A stretch of DNA of 64,000 nucleotides from Chrysoporthe austroafricana. Its lineage: Eukaryota; Ascomycota; Sordariomycetes; Diaporthales; Cryphonectriaceae. The stretch is from the NCBI GenBank assembly GCA_001051155.2, contig JYIP02000004.1:2350383-2414382 (forward strand). Reading direction: 5' to 3'. Both the position numbers and the translations under genes were made by a program. Positions 32,135-43,096 of the stretch are shown one piece after another. Positions within the stretch are counted from its first letter, which is position 1. Each line of letters starts with the position of its first letter. The notes below the pieces were generated by a model. That model ran no database searches. It saw only the letters and a program-made list of their open reading frames with translations, and was not told the DNA's origin.

Positions 32135-32595
32135 GCATGCCCCAAGGTCAACAACAACGGAGGCCACCCACAACAAGGCCAGCAAGTAGCGAGGCGTGGC
32201 GAGTTTCCAGGGAAGATGCCCGTGGGGCCGATCACGCCGGCCTGGGATCTGAAACAACCAGGCCCTGCCAGGCCGCGGTGCTGGGGGGGGGGGAGGACTG
32301 CGGCAGGGGCCTTCATCTTGACAAGCAGCCAGTGAGGGGCGCGAGCTATCGATAGAAAGCAGCGGGCAGTGACATCAGTCGCCAGGGGTGTCGTTGTTGG
32401 GAATGGATTGGAGAGTGGCAGTGTGCGTGAGTGAGACGATCGCGTCCCCGGAGGCGGCGGAAATGAGCTTCGTCGTAGTAGGACCGTATACATTACATAC
32501 ATTTGTGCGCCAGGCCCGCCCGTCCGTTCCTTGTGTGTGCGTTTGTCTCGGCTCCTGGGGCCAGCCTAGCGGTTCTCTGTATGACACCAAGGGAA

Positions 32596-32602
<7 letters not shown>

Positions 32603-32628
<26 letters not shown>

Positions 32629-32675
32629 CCCGCCGGGGGGGGGGGGGGNAAGGTTGCAGTAAAAAAACAAAAAGG

Positions 32676-32709
<34 letters not shown>
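32603..32709. repeat. Poly-A / poly-G block containing the only ambiguous base
   Basis: A run of 26 A (32603-32628), CCCGCC, about 14 G, an N at 32649, then mixed sequence and a second run of 30 A (32680-32709). Both A-runs are preceded by the word GGAATTA, suggesting a duplicated or mis-assembled segment. Confidence 0.85.
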
Positions 32710-32710
<1 letters not shown>

Positions 32711-33079
32711 CCCCCGATGGCGGGCGGAGGGGCAAGCCTGGTGAGAGCATAATAAGATGTGTGGTGGTGTTGGGGTGTGTGGCTTGGCTGACTGCCGACG
32801 ACGTCGTCGCGCGATGGGTTGTGTCCGTCCCCTCAACGTCTCGCATGCGATGCCCGAATCGATAGACCTGTGATGCGTGATCCGGACGGACGGCCAGGCT
32901 CTGGCTGTGGCTTTTCAAGCTGCGACCCCGGTGAGATTGCACTTCCTCCTTTCATCTTGGCTCGGGAGGGGGGGCCCTTTCATCTCTCTCAGACTTACCT
33001 CATCTCTCTCTGCTCATCACGCAAGGATGCGCCACCGGTGACAGCCAGCCAGCCAGCCATGCATGCATGCCTGCCTGCA

Positions 33080-33136
33080 TGTATGTATGTATGTATGTAT
33101 GTATGTATGTATGTATGTATGTATGTATGTATGTAT
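33080..33136. repeat. (ATGT)n microsatellite
   Basis: About 14 perfect units, flanked on the left by GCAT and CTGC repeats. Confidence 0.95.
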
Positions 33137-33900
33137 GCAGTCATTATGGTGTGCTTGCTTGCTAGTTGGTGACGGGGTGGTGGGTCGCACCGACCGGTCA
33201 GTGGGGCCGGCACAGGGCGAGAAGAAAAAAAGAGAAGATTGAAATAAAAACTTGAGTACCATGAAGGAATGGGGAGCAACGCACCTCGGCACGAGGCAGC
33301 TGACGGCGAGCGACGGGTTCGGACTCTCTCTGTCGTCTCACCCTCGGGCGCCAGCAGCCAGCAGCAGGCGAGCATGATGCCCAGCCCAGCCCAACAGACA
33401 GCTACGCGCTCGCTAGCTCGCACTGCCCGTAATCCGTACCTGCGTCTGTCTGTCTGGTTCCTGGCCTGCGGGATTTGATGAGCTGTCTGTCTGTCTGTCT
33501 GCCTGTCGGGCGCATGCAGGCGATCCCGCGGCGTGCGACGGCGGCGGCACGGGCTGCAGGTCTGGTCTGTCCTGTCTGGGCGAAACGCCACGGTGGATGG
33601 ATGGTGTGCATGCATGCATGCATGTATGCGTGCGTGCATGCACACACAAGACACACAGAGTGGCTGGCAGCGATTGGACCTCAAACGGGCCGTCGCTCTC
33701 GAGAGCCAGTGGGTGTTCGGACCTGGGTTGGGGCCTCCAAGACGACGACGATGGTTTCCCCCGACCCTGGCACGAGAAAAGACCTCCCTCCCTCCCTCCT
33801 GTCGAGCACCGTAGAGAGCCCTCCCCACGGCGAGCGAGCTCGTCCCCGGCCCTGGCAGAGAGGTTGTTGGTCCCGGAGCGAGCTGGCCCGGATCGCTTAT

Positions 33901-33926
33901 CTCTCTCTCTCTCTCTCTCTCTCTCT
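33901..33926. repeat. (CT)13 microsatellite
   Basis: Perfect CT dinucleotide run 268 bp upstream of the MFS start. Confidence 0.95.
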
Positions 33927-34193
33927 TCCCCTCGGCAGACAGATCCGGAGGACGGGGGGCCTAATCGGCGTCGGGGACAGAATACTACACACTCCACACT
34001 TTGCCCGCTTGCCGGACCAACATGAATGCTGAATAATGTTTCGATCCCTGCCTGCTGTGAATGATGCTGTGCAAGGCCCTCCTCGCCGTCCAAGGAGGGC
34101 GCCGTCGCCGTCGCCAGCGCCGGGGCTCCTTTCTCCCACCACCTGCAAGAAAGATATCGAACAAGAGAGAGAGAGAGAGCCTGACCGCAGAGC

Positions 34194-36040
34194 ATGGCCG
34201 CCGACGAGACCCCCGATCCCCACCACGCCCCGTCCGAGGCGAGCCCGCTGCTCGGCGCCCCGGCGGCCGCCGCGCCGTCGTCGTCCAGCGTTTCGGCTGG
34301 CGCCGGCGGCGGTGGTGACGAGGTGGCAGACGGCCGCGTCCCGGCGCTCGCCGAGAAGCTGCACGTGCTGCTGCCCGTCCTCGCTGTCGGCATCTTCCTC
34401 AGCGCCCTCGACCAGACCCTCGTCGTTGCCACCTACGCCAAGATGAGCAGCGACCTGGACGCCCTGAACCGGACCAGCTGGATCTCCACCTCGTGAGTTG
34501 GTCCGCCGCTTCGACCGCCGGGGCTGCCTTGCTGACATGTGACTGCAGATACTTCCTGGCGCTCACCTGCTGCCAGCCGCTCTACGGCAAGCTGAGCGAC
34601 ATCTTCGGCCGCAAGCCGTGCCTGCTCTTCGCCTACGCCGCCTTCGGCCTCGGCTCGCTCGGCTGCGGGCTCGCCGGCGACATCGGCCAGCTCGTCGCCG
34701 CCCGCGCCGTCGCCGGCCTCGGCGGCGGCGGCATCAACGCCGTCACCTCCATCCTGCTCACCGACATCGTGCCCCTGCGCGACCGCGGCCTCTGGCAGGG
34801 CTACCTCAACATCATCTTCGGCGCCGGCACCGGCACCGGCGCCCCCGTCGGCGGGCTCGTCGCCGAGTCCCTCGGCTGGCGGTGGTGCGTACTTCTCCCC
34901 CTTGGTGCGTGTCCGGCGATATCATGACGTGCTGACACCGAGACGGCAGGTCCTTCATCGCCCAGGTGCCCCTCGTCGCCGTCGCCTGGGTCGGGGCGTA
35001 TGTGGTCATCCAGCTGCCCGCCCGCGACACCTCGCACTGGCGCGAGAAGCTGGCCAAGGTCGACTTCCTCGGCGCGCTCGCCCTCGTCGCCGCCGTGCTG
35101 TCGCTGCTCGTCGGGCTCGACAACGGCAGCAACGAGGGCTGGTCGCGGCCCTCGACCGTCGCGCCGCTCGCCGCCTCCCCGGCGCTGTTCGCGCTCTTCG
35201 TGCTCGTCGAGGTGCGCGTCGCGTCCCACCCCTTCGCGCCGGGCCACGTCGTCTTCGCGCGCGCCCTGGCCCCGGCCTACCTGTGCAACTTCTTCGCCGT
35301 CGCCGGCCAGATGCCCACCGTCTTCTACCTGCCGCTGCTCTACCAGGCCGTCGACGGCCGCTCCGCCGCCCGCGCGGGCCTGCTCCTGCTGCCCGTCACC
35401 GTCTTCGGCGTCGCCGCCTCGCTCGCCGCCGGCGTCGCTATGCGCCGCACCGGCCGCTACTACCGCCTCACCGTCGCCAGCCTGCTGCTGCTGCTTCTTG
35501 CTGTCGTGCCCATGGTGCTGTTCGCCGGCGTCTGCGTCAGCTCCGAGCTCGGCACCTCGGTCGCCCTGGCGATGGTGGCGCTCGGTGCCGGATCAGGTTG
35601 GTCTCCTCCCCTCGTCCAGCCCGTCAGTATACGTGAGACAGGCCGCTAACCAGAAACCCGGCAACAAAGCCATCACCTCGACGCTCGTGGCCCTCCTGTC
35701 CAACGCCGCCAAGGAGGACACCGCCGTGGTCATCGCGTGCTCGTACCTATTCCGCAGCCTGGGCTCCGCCGTCGGCGTCAGCGCCGCCTCCGCCCTCCTG
35801 CAGCAGGTCCTGCGCGCCCAGCTGGCCGCGCGCCTCGGCAGCGGCGGCGACGCGGCGGACATCGAGCAGCGCGTGCGCGAGAGCCTCGACTACATCGGCC
35901 AGCTCGAGCCCGCCACCGCCGCCGTCGTCCGCCGCTGCTACCAGGTCGCCAGCATCCACGTCTTCGGCTTCCAGGCCCTGCCGTTCGCACTGGCGTTCGC
36001 CGCCTCGTTCTTCATCCGGGAGAAGAGGCTGGGCAAGTAG
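34194..36040 (+). CDS. MFS transporter, 14-TM (DHA2 / vacuolar amino-acid type)
   Basis: Exons are 34194-34492, 34549-34884, 34950-35596 and 35670-36040, with introns of 56, 65 and 73 bp, giving 550 residues. The last intron uses the acceptor AACAAAG because the upstream CAG lies directly next to the branch site GCTAAC. The N terminus carries a SEASPLLG dileucine-type sorting motif, often seen in vacuolar transporters. Motifs include the TM1 element (FLSALDQTLVVAT), motif A (YGKLSDIFGRKPCLLF), AVAGLGGGGINAVTSILL and RGLWQGYLNIIFGAGTG. The pattern fits the Vba/Fnx group of vacuolar basic amino-acid transporters or related drug:H+ antiporters. The substrate cannot be read from sequence. No biosynthetic cluster surrounds it. 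Confidence 0.88.
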
Positions 36041-36329
36041 GTTCGGGGTGGGGGGGGGCAGGTTGTTCGTGGGGATATCTATAGACGACACCGCGGGGGT
36101 TGGCACTGTGTGTGGTTCTGGGCATTGCACTTCCGGCTGTCATGTCCTCCTTAAGTATTCTCGCGGTGCAATAAATAAGCTCTATTAGGATAAACTCTGG
36201 TTTCATCCCCGTTTTACTTCCAGGGCTGCTTGAGGAGATCCCCTAGCTGGACGTTGAAAGTATAGCTAGAGTTTCGCGCCGGCAACTCAGCGTCCGTAAC
36301 GGACGATCGACTAAGAACAGTTAATCGCC

Positions 36330-36997
36330 TAGTCACCGAGCAAAAATGACGAGCACTTGCGCGATTTTTCACGGCATGCATTAAATGGTTCAGCACCCCT
36401 ATTGCTATGGAAATTTCGACGCTGCAGCATACAAGAAATCACTGCCGATACTTGTCGAACCAGATCGTTTCTTGCTCAAGACGATGCCAAAGCTTATACG
36501 GCCAAAGATGTAGTGGAGTGGTTGATTTTTTGGTGCGGAGAGAGCAACGTCGAAATTGTCGATTGGCTAGCACGTACACCTGACTTGCATCACATCAAGA
36601 ATCCGTGAAAAGTGCTGAAAAAGTGCATCTAAAAGCTCGTCTAGCTTGAGCGATGGCATCTTCGAATGCCCCAAGCCTTCAGGAGTTAAGAAGGCTTGCC
36701 GTTCAAGTAAGGGACATGATTGAGGAGAATATGTCAGTAAAGCCAGTTGTGTCGATACTTCGGCGTTTTAAAGCAATTATTGCTGCAAATGGTCACTATA
36801 CCAAATAAAAAAAATTAATTAATAATAAAAACCCTTTCAAAAATACCCAACATCGTGCTATATTTATATGAAATTTCAAGTAGATTCGAGTAGATTTGAA
36901 GTTGCTGTGTTAACGTAGAGTTCAAGGGATGATGCTCGGGGTTGGCTGATATAACTACTGCTCGTCATTCTTGCTCGTCATTTTTGCCCGCCCACTG
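36330..36997 (+). mobile_element. Decayed, internally deleted Tc1/mariner transposon
   Basis: An AT-rich island holding the last third of a Tc1/mariner transposase in pieces: QDDAKAYTAKDVVEW and DWLARTPDL in one frame (up to the stop at 36606-36608), then LQELRRLAVQVRDMIEENM ending GHYTK in another (about 36651-36808). The expected third catalytic acidic residue is Lys (HIKN where the family has PIEN/PIDN), and the stop after NP sits where the family has Trp (TGG to TGA). Both are G-to-A type changes, as repeat-induced point mutation produces. An inverted 16-bp word, GCAAAAATGACGAGCA, lies at 36340-36355 and, reversed, at 36972-36987. The right end reads outward to CACTG, the complement of the usual Tc1-type CAGTG. 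At about 670 bp it is half the length of an intact element. Boundaries are approximate because no clear TA duplication remains. Confidence 0.8.
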
Positions 36998-37366
36998 CAC
37001 CTATTCCTGAACGCCGCCGTGCTAGGCTATACTGTAGAGGTGGTGCCTCTAATACCCTAACCCTAGCAAGCCCCAGTATGGACGACAACTTGCCCTGGGA
37101 CGTTGAGTTGACCGCGCAGTGGGGCGTGCGCGAGGTTGAGTTGGCCTAGGATGAACGTGCTTGCGATATTGTGTGCGACGTGAACGTTTGTTGCCAATAC
37201 ATGAGACAGACAGAGGATGGTGTTACGTCGTTGTCATCTACACTACCGGCGCCACGGTAAGGGTGGGCCCTGGCTCGGACTACGCCCTTTCTCTCTTACT
37301 AGGCGTCCGCTCTGCTGCTTAAGCTCACCTTCACCACACGCACTGGAGCGCAAGACCCCAGCCAAG
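36998..37366. promoter_or_regulatory. Promoter region of the Nudix gene
   Basis: This 369-bp stretch runs from the transposon remnant to the Nudix start. It includes two telomere-like units (CCCTAACCCTAG, 37054-37065). A CT-rich segment (about 37285-37340) just before the ATG probably marks the 5' UTR. No other gene is visible. Confidence 0.5.
37054..37065. repeat. Two telomere-like units
   Basis: CCCTAACCCTAG, two copies of the ascomycete telomere unit, sits 57 bp right of the mariner remnant. Two units can arise by chance. Confidence 0.5.
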
Positions 37367-38526
37367 ATGGCGGACCCTCAGACGAGAAAGAGCAACCTGG
37401 ACCTCGTCAACGAGTGTGACAGGTAAACATGCCTCGGCGTCCAGCCACACCCCCAGGACGAATCCCAGAGCCAGCAGCAGCAGCCCGCTGACCCCCCCCC
37501 CCCCCCAGCTTCCCATACGTCGACTTCGGGGCCCTCCCCACCAGCGACAGGCCGGGGGAGGACTACTACGCCTTCCTCCTCCCAGACGACCCCCGGATCC
37601 ACGGCTACATCCCCGCCCGCGTCGTGGCCGAGATGCCCTGGACCGCCGACTTCGACGTCAGCCCCGCGGGCGCCGTCCCGCGCACCGTCCGACTGCGCGA
37701 CACCTCCGCCGGCGCCGCCACCACCGGCGCCTGCAGCGCCTCGCTGGCCGACCTCGTCCAGCGCGCGTGCGAGCGCGGGGTCTTCGCCAAGACGCTGGGC
37801 CGCAAGGCCGAGGGCGAGGACTTCCGCGTGATGGGCGCGCGGGCCTACCCTGGCGGGGACGACGGTGAGGGGCTCGTCCGGGTGCGCCGGTCCGCGGCGC
37901 CGCTGCTCGGCATCGCGAACCGCGGCGCGCACATGACCGTGTACGAGCGGGCGCCGGACACGGGCGCGTACCGGTTCTGGGTCCCACGCCGCAGCCGCCA
38001 CCTCGCCACGTACCCGGGCATGCTGGACAACACCGTCGCGGGCGGCACGCGGGCCGAGGAGACGCCGCTGGAGTGCATCGTGCACGAGGCGGACGAGGAG
38101 GCGTCGCTGCCGGCGGACTTCGTGGCGGCGCACGGGCGGGCGGCCGGCACCGTCACGTACGTCACGCGGACCGGCGGCGGGGACCAGCAGGCGGCGGTGG
38201 GCGGCTACGACGCCGGGCTGTGCTGCCCGGACGTCATCTACGTGTACGACCTCGAGGTGCCGGCGGGCGAGGAGGCCGGGGCGGCGGTGGTGCCGCGGCC
38301 GCGGGACGACGAGGTCGAGCAGTTCTACCTGTGGGACCTGGACACGGTGCGGGGCGCCATGGCCCGCGGCGAGTTCAAGGCGAACACGGCGCTGGTGCTG
38401 CTCGACTTCTTCGTCCGGCACGGCATCCTGACCGAGGAGAACGAGCCCGACTACGTCGAGATCGTCTCGAGGCTGCACCGCCGCGTGCCCGTGCCCACCG
38501 CGCCGCCGAGGCCGGCCGCGGCGTGA
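37367..38526 (+). CDS. Nudix hydrolase, Tnr3/YJR142W type (thiamine-diphosphate related)
   Basis: Exons are 37367-37422 and 37509-38526, with an 86-bp intron 37423-37508 whose 3' end is a run of 15 C before AG, giving 357 residues. The N-terminal half matches the DUF4743 segment that precedes the Nudix domain in this group (SFPYVDFG, ALLGIANRGAH-like APLLGIANRGAH). The Nudix box lies at about 196-218: GGTRAEE, seven residues, then HEADEEASL, with the usual Arg replaced by His and Gly by Ser, as relatives also tolerate. The C terminus (FKANTALVLLDFFVRHGIL) is also typical. Yeast YJR142W removes phosphate from oxidised thiamine diphosphates, and S. pombe Tnr3 has this module fused to thiamine pyrophosphokinase. 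Here the kinase is absent. A damage-clearing role is inferred from the family. Confidence 0.9.
37492..37506 (+). repeat. C15 run at an intron 3' splice site
   Basis: A perfect run of 15 C directly before the AG acceptor of the Nudix-gene intron, replacing the usual mixed pyrimidine tract. Confidence 0.95.
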
Positions 38527-39354
38527 GGGTGTCGGTTGACGGGCTGTTCGGGGGCATCAAACCACGAAGTAAGATTTGCAGCAAGGGTGGTGGACGACCA
38601 ATCTGTGAGACAGGTGCACTAGTGATGCATAGACGAGAGAGAGCTTAGGGCATGAACCTAGAGTACTGGGAGCATTTAGAGGGGGAAGAAATCCACTAGA
38701 CAACAGCGACGAGTGAATATTCAGGCTCACAATAGAAACTTTCATCGCATGTCTGCGCAGCTTCACCGCCATAAGCGTCGTCGCCCAGCCGTTGGCCGCC
38801 AACTTTACAGTTCCCGCCCGTTGGTGCGGTGGTGCGATGTGACCGCTCGTCCGTTCACGTAGGGCTGAATCTAGGTCCTCATGCAAGGTACCGGTGGCAA
38901 AAAAAAAAAATAATAATAAAGCAACGGCGTGGGTTCTACAGGGCTCGGTCCGTGTAACGGCCCAAACCGGCCTGGTGCCAGATTCGAGATCTCGGGACCA
39001 GCGCCTCGGGGTGACGATTCACACGAAATCACGCGATGATGACGGAAGGGCAGATTTCTGTGTGGCAGTTCAAAGTCGCTTACAACAAGCGACGCCATTG
39101 ATTTGGGGGTTTTTCTAGGTTAGGTTGATGTTTCTCAAATGCGTTACGCCCTCTCGCGATGCCCCGAAGCAGAATACTTGCAGGACACGCGAGGAGAGCA
39201 CGCGCATACTTCGAATGGAATTCCAGTCGGGTCAGAATAGTAAGTAATCAGTGTCCTCCAGTCGTCGTCGCTGCCCGCTCGAATGAACGTGATCTCGGTC
39301 CGGTGAGCCTCCCAACACACAGCAGCAAGCGACACGAGCCTCGCGGGGCGAGGT
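38527..39354. other. Convergent 3' region between the Nudix and ALAS genes
   Basis: No gene supported. The sequence is less GC-rich than its neighbours, with an A-rich TAATAATAA segment near 38910, consistent with 3' UTRs. Confidence 0.6.
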
Positions 39355-41309
39355 CTAGGCAACGGTCACCGGCCGGTTCGCGATCATCTCACGCTCGAGC
39401 AGCGTCTCCAGGACCCCGACGCTCTTCGTCTGCACCCCGTCCTGCGCATGCTGCGCCTGGATCTCCTTCACGCCCTCCTCGATGCCCAGCTGCGCATCCG
39501 TCCACAGCGGCGGCTCGGCGCCAACACCCGGCTCCCCGACGCCGATGAAACCACCGTCGGCGGCCCACTCGGAGGTCCGCTTGATGTCCAGCTCGCTCCA
39601 GATGGCCTCCACGGCATTGACGAGGTGGTCACGGAGCTCCTTGGTGTGGCCAGGCGTGGGCGTGATCCGCAGGCGCTCCTGGCCCACGGGCACCGTCGGG
39701 TAGTTGATGCTCTGCACGTAGATCTGGTACTTCTGCAGGAGCAGGTCCGAGGCCTTCTTCGCGACCTCGGCGTTCCCGACCAGGATCGGGATGATGTGGC
39801 TCGGGTTCGGGATCACAGGGATGTCGCGCTCCTCGAGCGCGGCCTTGACGGCGCGGGTGTGGAGCTGCTGGAGCTTGCGGTCGCCGTGGTAGTCCATCTG
39901 GTATTCGATGGCCGTCTTGGCGCCGGCCATGGTGGCGGGGGGGAGGGAGGTGGTGAAGATGAAACCCGGCGCAAGGGATCGGATCATGTCCACCAGCTTG
40001 GCACTGCCGGCGATGTAGCCGCCAACGCAGCCGTAGGCCTTGCCGAGGGTCCCGGTAATGATGTCGATACGGTCCATGATTGTGCCCTGGGGGCGGCCCT
40101 GCTTGTGGGCCTCGAAATCGAGGTGCTCGGCCACACCGGCGCCATGCGGACCGTACATGCCCACGGCATGAACCTCATCGAGGAAGGTGATGGCGCCGTA
40201 CTTGTCGGCAAGGTCGCAGATCTTCTCGATCGGCCCGATCGAGCCGCACATGCTGTAGACGGACTCGAACGCGATGATCTTGGGAACATGGAGGGGCAGC
40301 GAAGCCAGCTTCGCCTCCAGGTCCTCCACGTCGTTGTGCTTGAACACGATCTTCTTGGTGCCCGAGTGGCGGATGCCCTGGATCATCGAGGCGTGGTTCA
40401 GGCTGTCGGACAGGATGACGCAGTCGGGCATCTTGCTCCCCAGGGTCGCGAGCGTGGCGTCGTTGGCCACGTAGCAGCTGGAGAAGACCAGGGCGGCCTC
40501 CTTGGCGTGGAGCCGCGCGACGGTGGCCTCGAGCTCGACGGCGTGCTTGTTGTGGCCCGAGATGTTGCGGGTGCCGCCGGCGCCGGCGCCGTACTCGTCG
40601 AGGGTCTCGTGCATGGCGCGCAGGACGTGCGGGTTGCGGCCCATGCCCAGGTAGTCGTTGGCGCACCAGACGGTGACGCGCTCGTCGCGGCTGGCCATGT
40701 GGGCCCGCGGGAACTCCTTGGCCAGCCGGTTGATGTTGTTGAAGTAGCGGTACGACTTGTCCTTGTGTTTCTTGTCCAGCTCGGCGCTGTAGTAGGCCTC
40801 GTAGTCGAACTTGCCGTCCGCGGTGCTGTTGGCGGCGCGGGCGGCGGGGGCGGCCTGGCGAGGGACGGCGGGGATGGCTTGCGCCGAGGACACGATGTCA
40901 GCACTCGTGCCGGCCTGATCTCCACCAGCTGTCAACGGGGCTACGTACTCTTGTTCTCGCGCGCGAACAGCGGGCCCTCGACGGCCCTCGCCTCCTGGCT
41001 GCGGCTGGTGTGCAGGCCGCGGGCCCTTCCCAGCCGCCCGCCGTGGGCGCCGGCGAGGCCGGCGCCCATGGGGCCGAACTTGGCGGACTGGACGGCGAGG
41101 GCCTGACCCATGACGGGGCAGCGGTGGGCGAGCAGCTGCAGCTTGGACATGGTGCCGCCGCAGGGCGAGGACACCTGGGGCTGCACCGGCCGGGTCGAGG
41201 TGGACAGGGCGCGCAGCGTGGCGGGCGAGGCCTTCTTCAGGAAGGGGCACATGGCCTTGGACTGCCGCAAAACAGCGTCCATGACGGGCTTCGAGGACTC
41301 AATTGGCAT
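39355..41309 (-). CDS. HEM1: 5-aminolevulinate synthase, mitochondrial
   Basis: Exons on the minus strand are 40949-41309 and 39355-40877. The 71-bp intron 40878-40948 (GTACGT, branch GCTGAC, acceptor GCAAG) is the choice that keeps frame, giving 627 residues. It condenses glycine and succinyl-CoA to 5-aminolevulinate, the first and rate-limiting step of heme synthesis, in the mitochondrial matrix with pyridoxal phosphate. The N-terminal ~140 residues are a basic, Ser/Ala/Arg-rich presequence with Cys-Pro dipeptides at 21-22 (MCPFLKK) and 64-65 (HRCPVMG), resembling heme-regulatory motifs. Core motifs are [51 protein letters not shown] and the PLP-lysine segment [13 protein letters not shown] (about residue 400). 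The symbol follows yeast; Aspergillus calls it hemA. The assignment is firm; the exact splice is moderately certain. Confidence 0.93.
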
Positions 41310-42799
41310 GTTGAAGGGGCGTTCGTGGATATACCGATGAAGAGGGAGAGAAGGGCGGTGGCGGCGGAGGAGGACGACAAGGAGGAGGAAGGGGAGAGGA
41401 GACTGAAAATGAAGTCGGAAGGCCGGAAGACACGAAGCTGCGGACCGAGGGGCTACTTAAGTTACGCCCCAAAAAGTTTCACAGTCAGACCCGTCAATCG
41501 CCAGCAGTGGCGTCCCGACACCGCGCGCGCCCCCCTCTCACCCCCCCTTCTCTCTCCCCTTTCTCCCGCCGGGATGCGACTCAACCAGCCCAGCATACTA
41601 CCGAATTCTAGACACGCGGCCAATATCAACCTCGCACCTATAGACGTATTCGGTACCTAAGCGGCGTGCCTCGACTGGCCCGTCTGCCCGTCTGTCCAGA
41701 GCCTCCTCCCTCCCCTACGTCCAAGACGTAGAGAGAGATTATATATTAAAAAAAAAAAAAAAAAAATTGAGAGAGGAGCGTCGTGATCCCTCCATCTGGG
41801 TCCCCTGGCCAGCGATGCTCTAGATCTGCTTCGACAGCGACAAGCTGGACGGTCAAGACTTTGTCCCCCCCGTGCTTCGCATTCGCATTCCCGCCGTGTC
41901 CCGCCGCGGCGCCATGCATGCGACGGCGGCACTCGTGCAGCCCGAGAAAAGTACGAACCCCACCGTGTGCCTCCTGGCCTAGCCGCATCTGCTTCCGCAT
42001 TCCGGGGAAGACTCGGCACCCGCGTAATCGCCATTGCTCCCATTGGCTCCCCAGCCTGGCGTCCATGTCGCAGATTTGGTCCTCGCATGCCTGTGCCCGC
42101 CCGCCTCTCTCCAGGTAGGAAAAGAGAGAGGCGCTCGGCATTATCACAACCTCGTAGGCCACTCACAATGGCACAATGGCAGCAAGCAGGGCGATGGGTC
42201 AATATCACAATCCTGTAACCGACGCCCGGCTGCCCTGGAAACATGCACAGGTGAGCGGGTTCTCAAGGAAACCCGCCATGGGGCGCCCCGGTTCATGCAC
42301 TTTGTTCAGGGCTCATCCACACGACCCGCTGCGGCTTCCCACGCCGACAGCAGCATATTCAGCAAACCGGTCCATTCATTTTTTTTTTCCTCAAGTCTGA
42401 TCAGAAGGATCTTATCGAGCGGGCCGCCAGGCTGTAGCTCATGTGACTCTACGGACCCGCCTGCTGGCCATTCCTCAGGCCATTCTCTCATAATCCTGAC
42501 AAAATCAAATTCACAACATCCATCCTTTCCTACCCGAGCAAGCCTACGCCAGTTTTACCACCCCTACTACCTCTTACCCGCGCCCCCCCCCAAACGCCAA
42601 AAGATGGGTCCAAAGGTGGACACTATGCCTCAACTCCATCCTGACAGCCACCCGCCGGTGAAACCATCTGCAGACCGCCAGAGAACTGAGTAAGGACATT
42701 GATTGAACAGCTGGGGTATCATGTAGTGAGACGCCACACATCAAGACGGAGAAAAAGAAATCAGATTGGGAGAAGGAAAACCATAACCTGCCGCTACCT
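41310..42799. other. ALAS promoter and spacer to the helicase 3' end
   Basis: No gene supported. It holds the ALAS upstream region (GA-rich and CT-rich tracts at 41340-41580), an A20-like run (41748-41766) and a T-run near 42377. It probably ends in the helicase 3' UTR. Confidence 0.55.
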
Positions 42800-43096
42800 T
42801 CACTCGTCAATGACCCAAGGTTCGAATGCTGAGTCGCCTGTTCGGGTCGAAGGGCTTGCTGGTTGCTGGGCTGTCGTCTCTCTCCTGGTCGATTTGCCTT
42901 GTCGCCTTCGGAGCATCTCCTGTATCGCCGCGAGATCCGCCTCTCTTCGTTTGCTTGCACCGCCCTCCTTGTCCTTGGCGGCTCGCTGCAAAATTTGGCC
43001 CGCATGCTGAGGGTTGTGCCTGAAGTCAGTCGAAATCTCAACTCGATACCCTATCATACCGTATGCAGAGGCCACTTCATCTAAGATGTTGCGAAG
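42800..43096 (-). CDS. Probable last exon of the SNF2 helicase gene
   Basis: Directly past the helicase stop, the minus strand stays open for 98 codons to a TGA. It reads LRNILDEVASAYGMIGYRVE followed by a basic helical stretch (EADLAAIQEMLRRRQGKSTR) and ends FEPWVIDE. Joining it to the helicase after GRDPD would remove exactly 21 nt (43097-43117, GTAGGC...CTTTAG), which has intron-like ends but is shorter than normal fungal introns. A GT at about 43156 would give a 60-nt intron with CCCTGAC as a branch site, in the same phase. The amino-acid quality suggests real coding sequence, but which splice is used, or whether the upstream stop is genuine, is open. Confidence 0.5.
   Translation of the reverse strand, partial: LRNILDEVASAYGMIGYRVEISTDFRHNPQHAGQILQRAAKDKEGGASKRREADLAAIQEMLRRRQGKSTRRETTAQQPASPSTRTGDSAFEPWVIDE

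Larger units (their letters stand above)
31264..34193. other. 2.9-kb divergent intergenic region with microsatellites and one ambiguous base
   Basis: It separates the CxxC protein gene (minus) from the MFS gene (plus). No gene is supported. It holds T19-20 near 31326, CTGT, ATGT and CT microsatellites, and a poly-A/poly-G block with an N at 32649. Apparent frames are encoded by tetranucleotide repeats. Confidence 0.6.

Noticed and set aside
32097..33136. Regular short direct repeats that could suggest a CRISPR array
   Set aside because: They are tetranucleotide microsatellites without spacers, in a eukaryotic genome.
39448..41106. 552-residue plus-strand frame
   Set aside because: Antisense to 5-aminolevulinate synthase, which has all catalytic motifs.
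34194..41309. MFS, Nudix and ALAS genes as a metabolic cluster
   Set aside because: They have no shared pathway, no backbone synthase is present, and a transposon remnant and convergent genes separate them.
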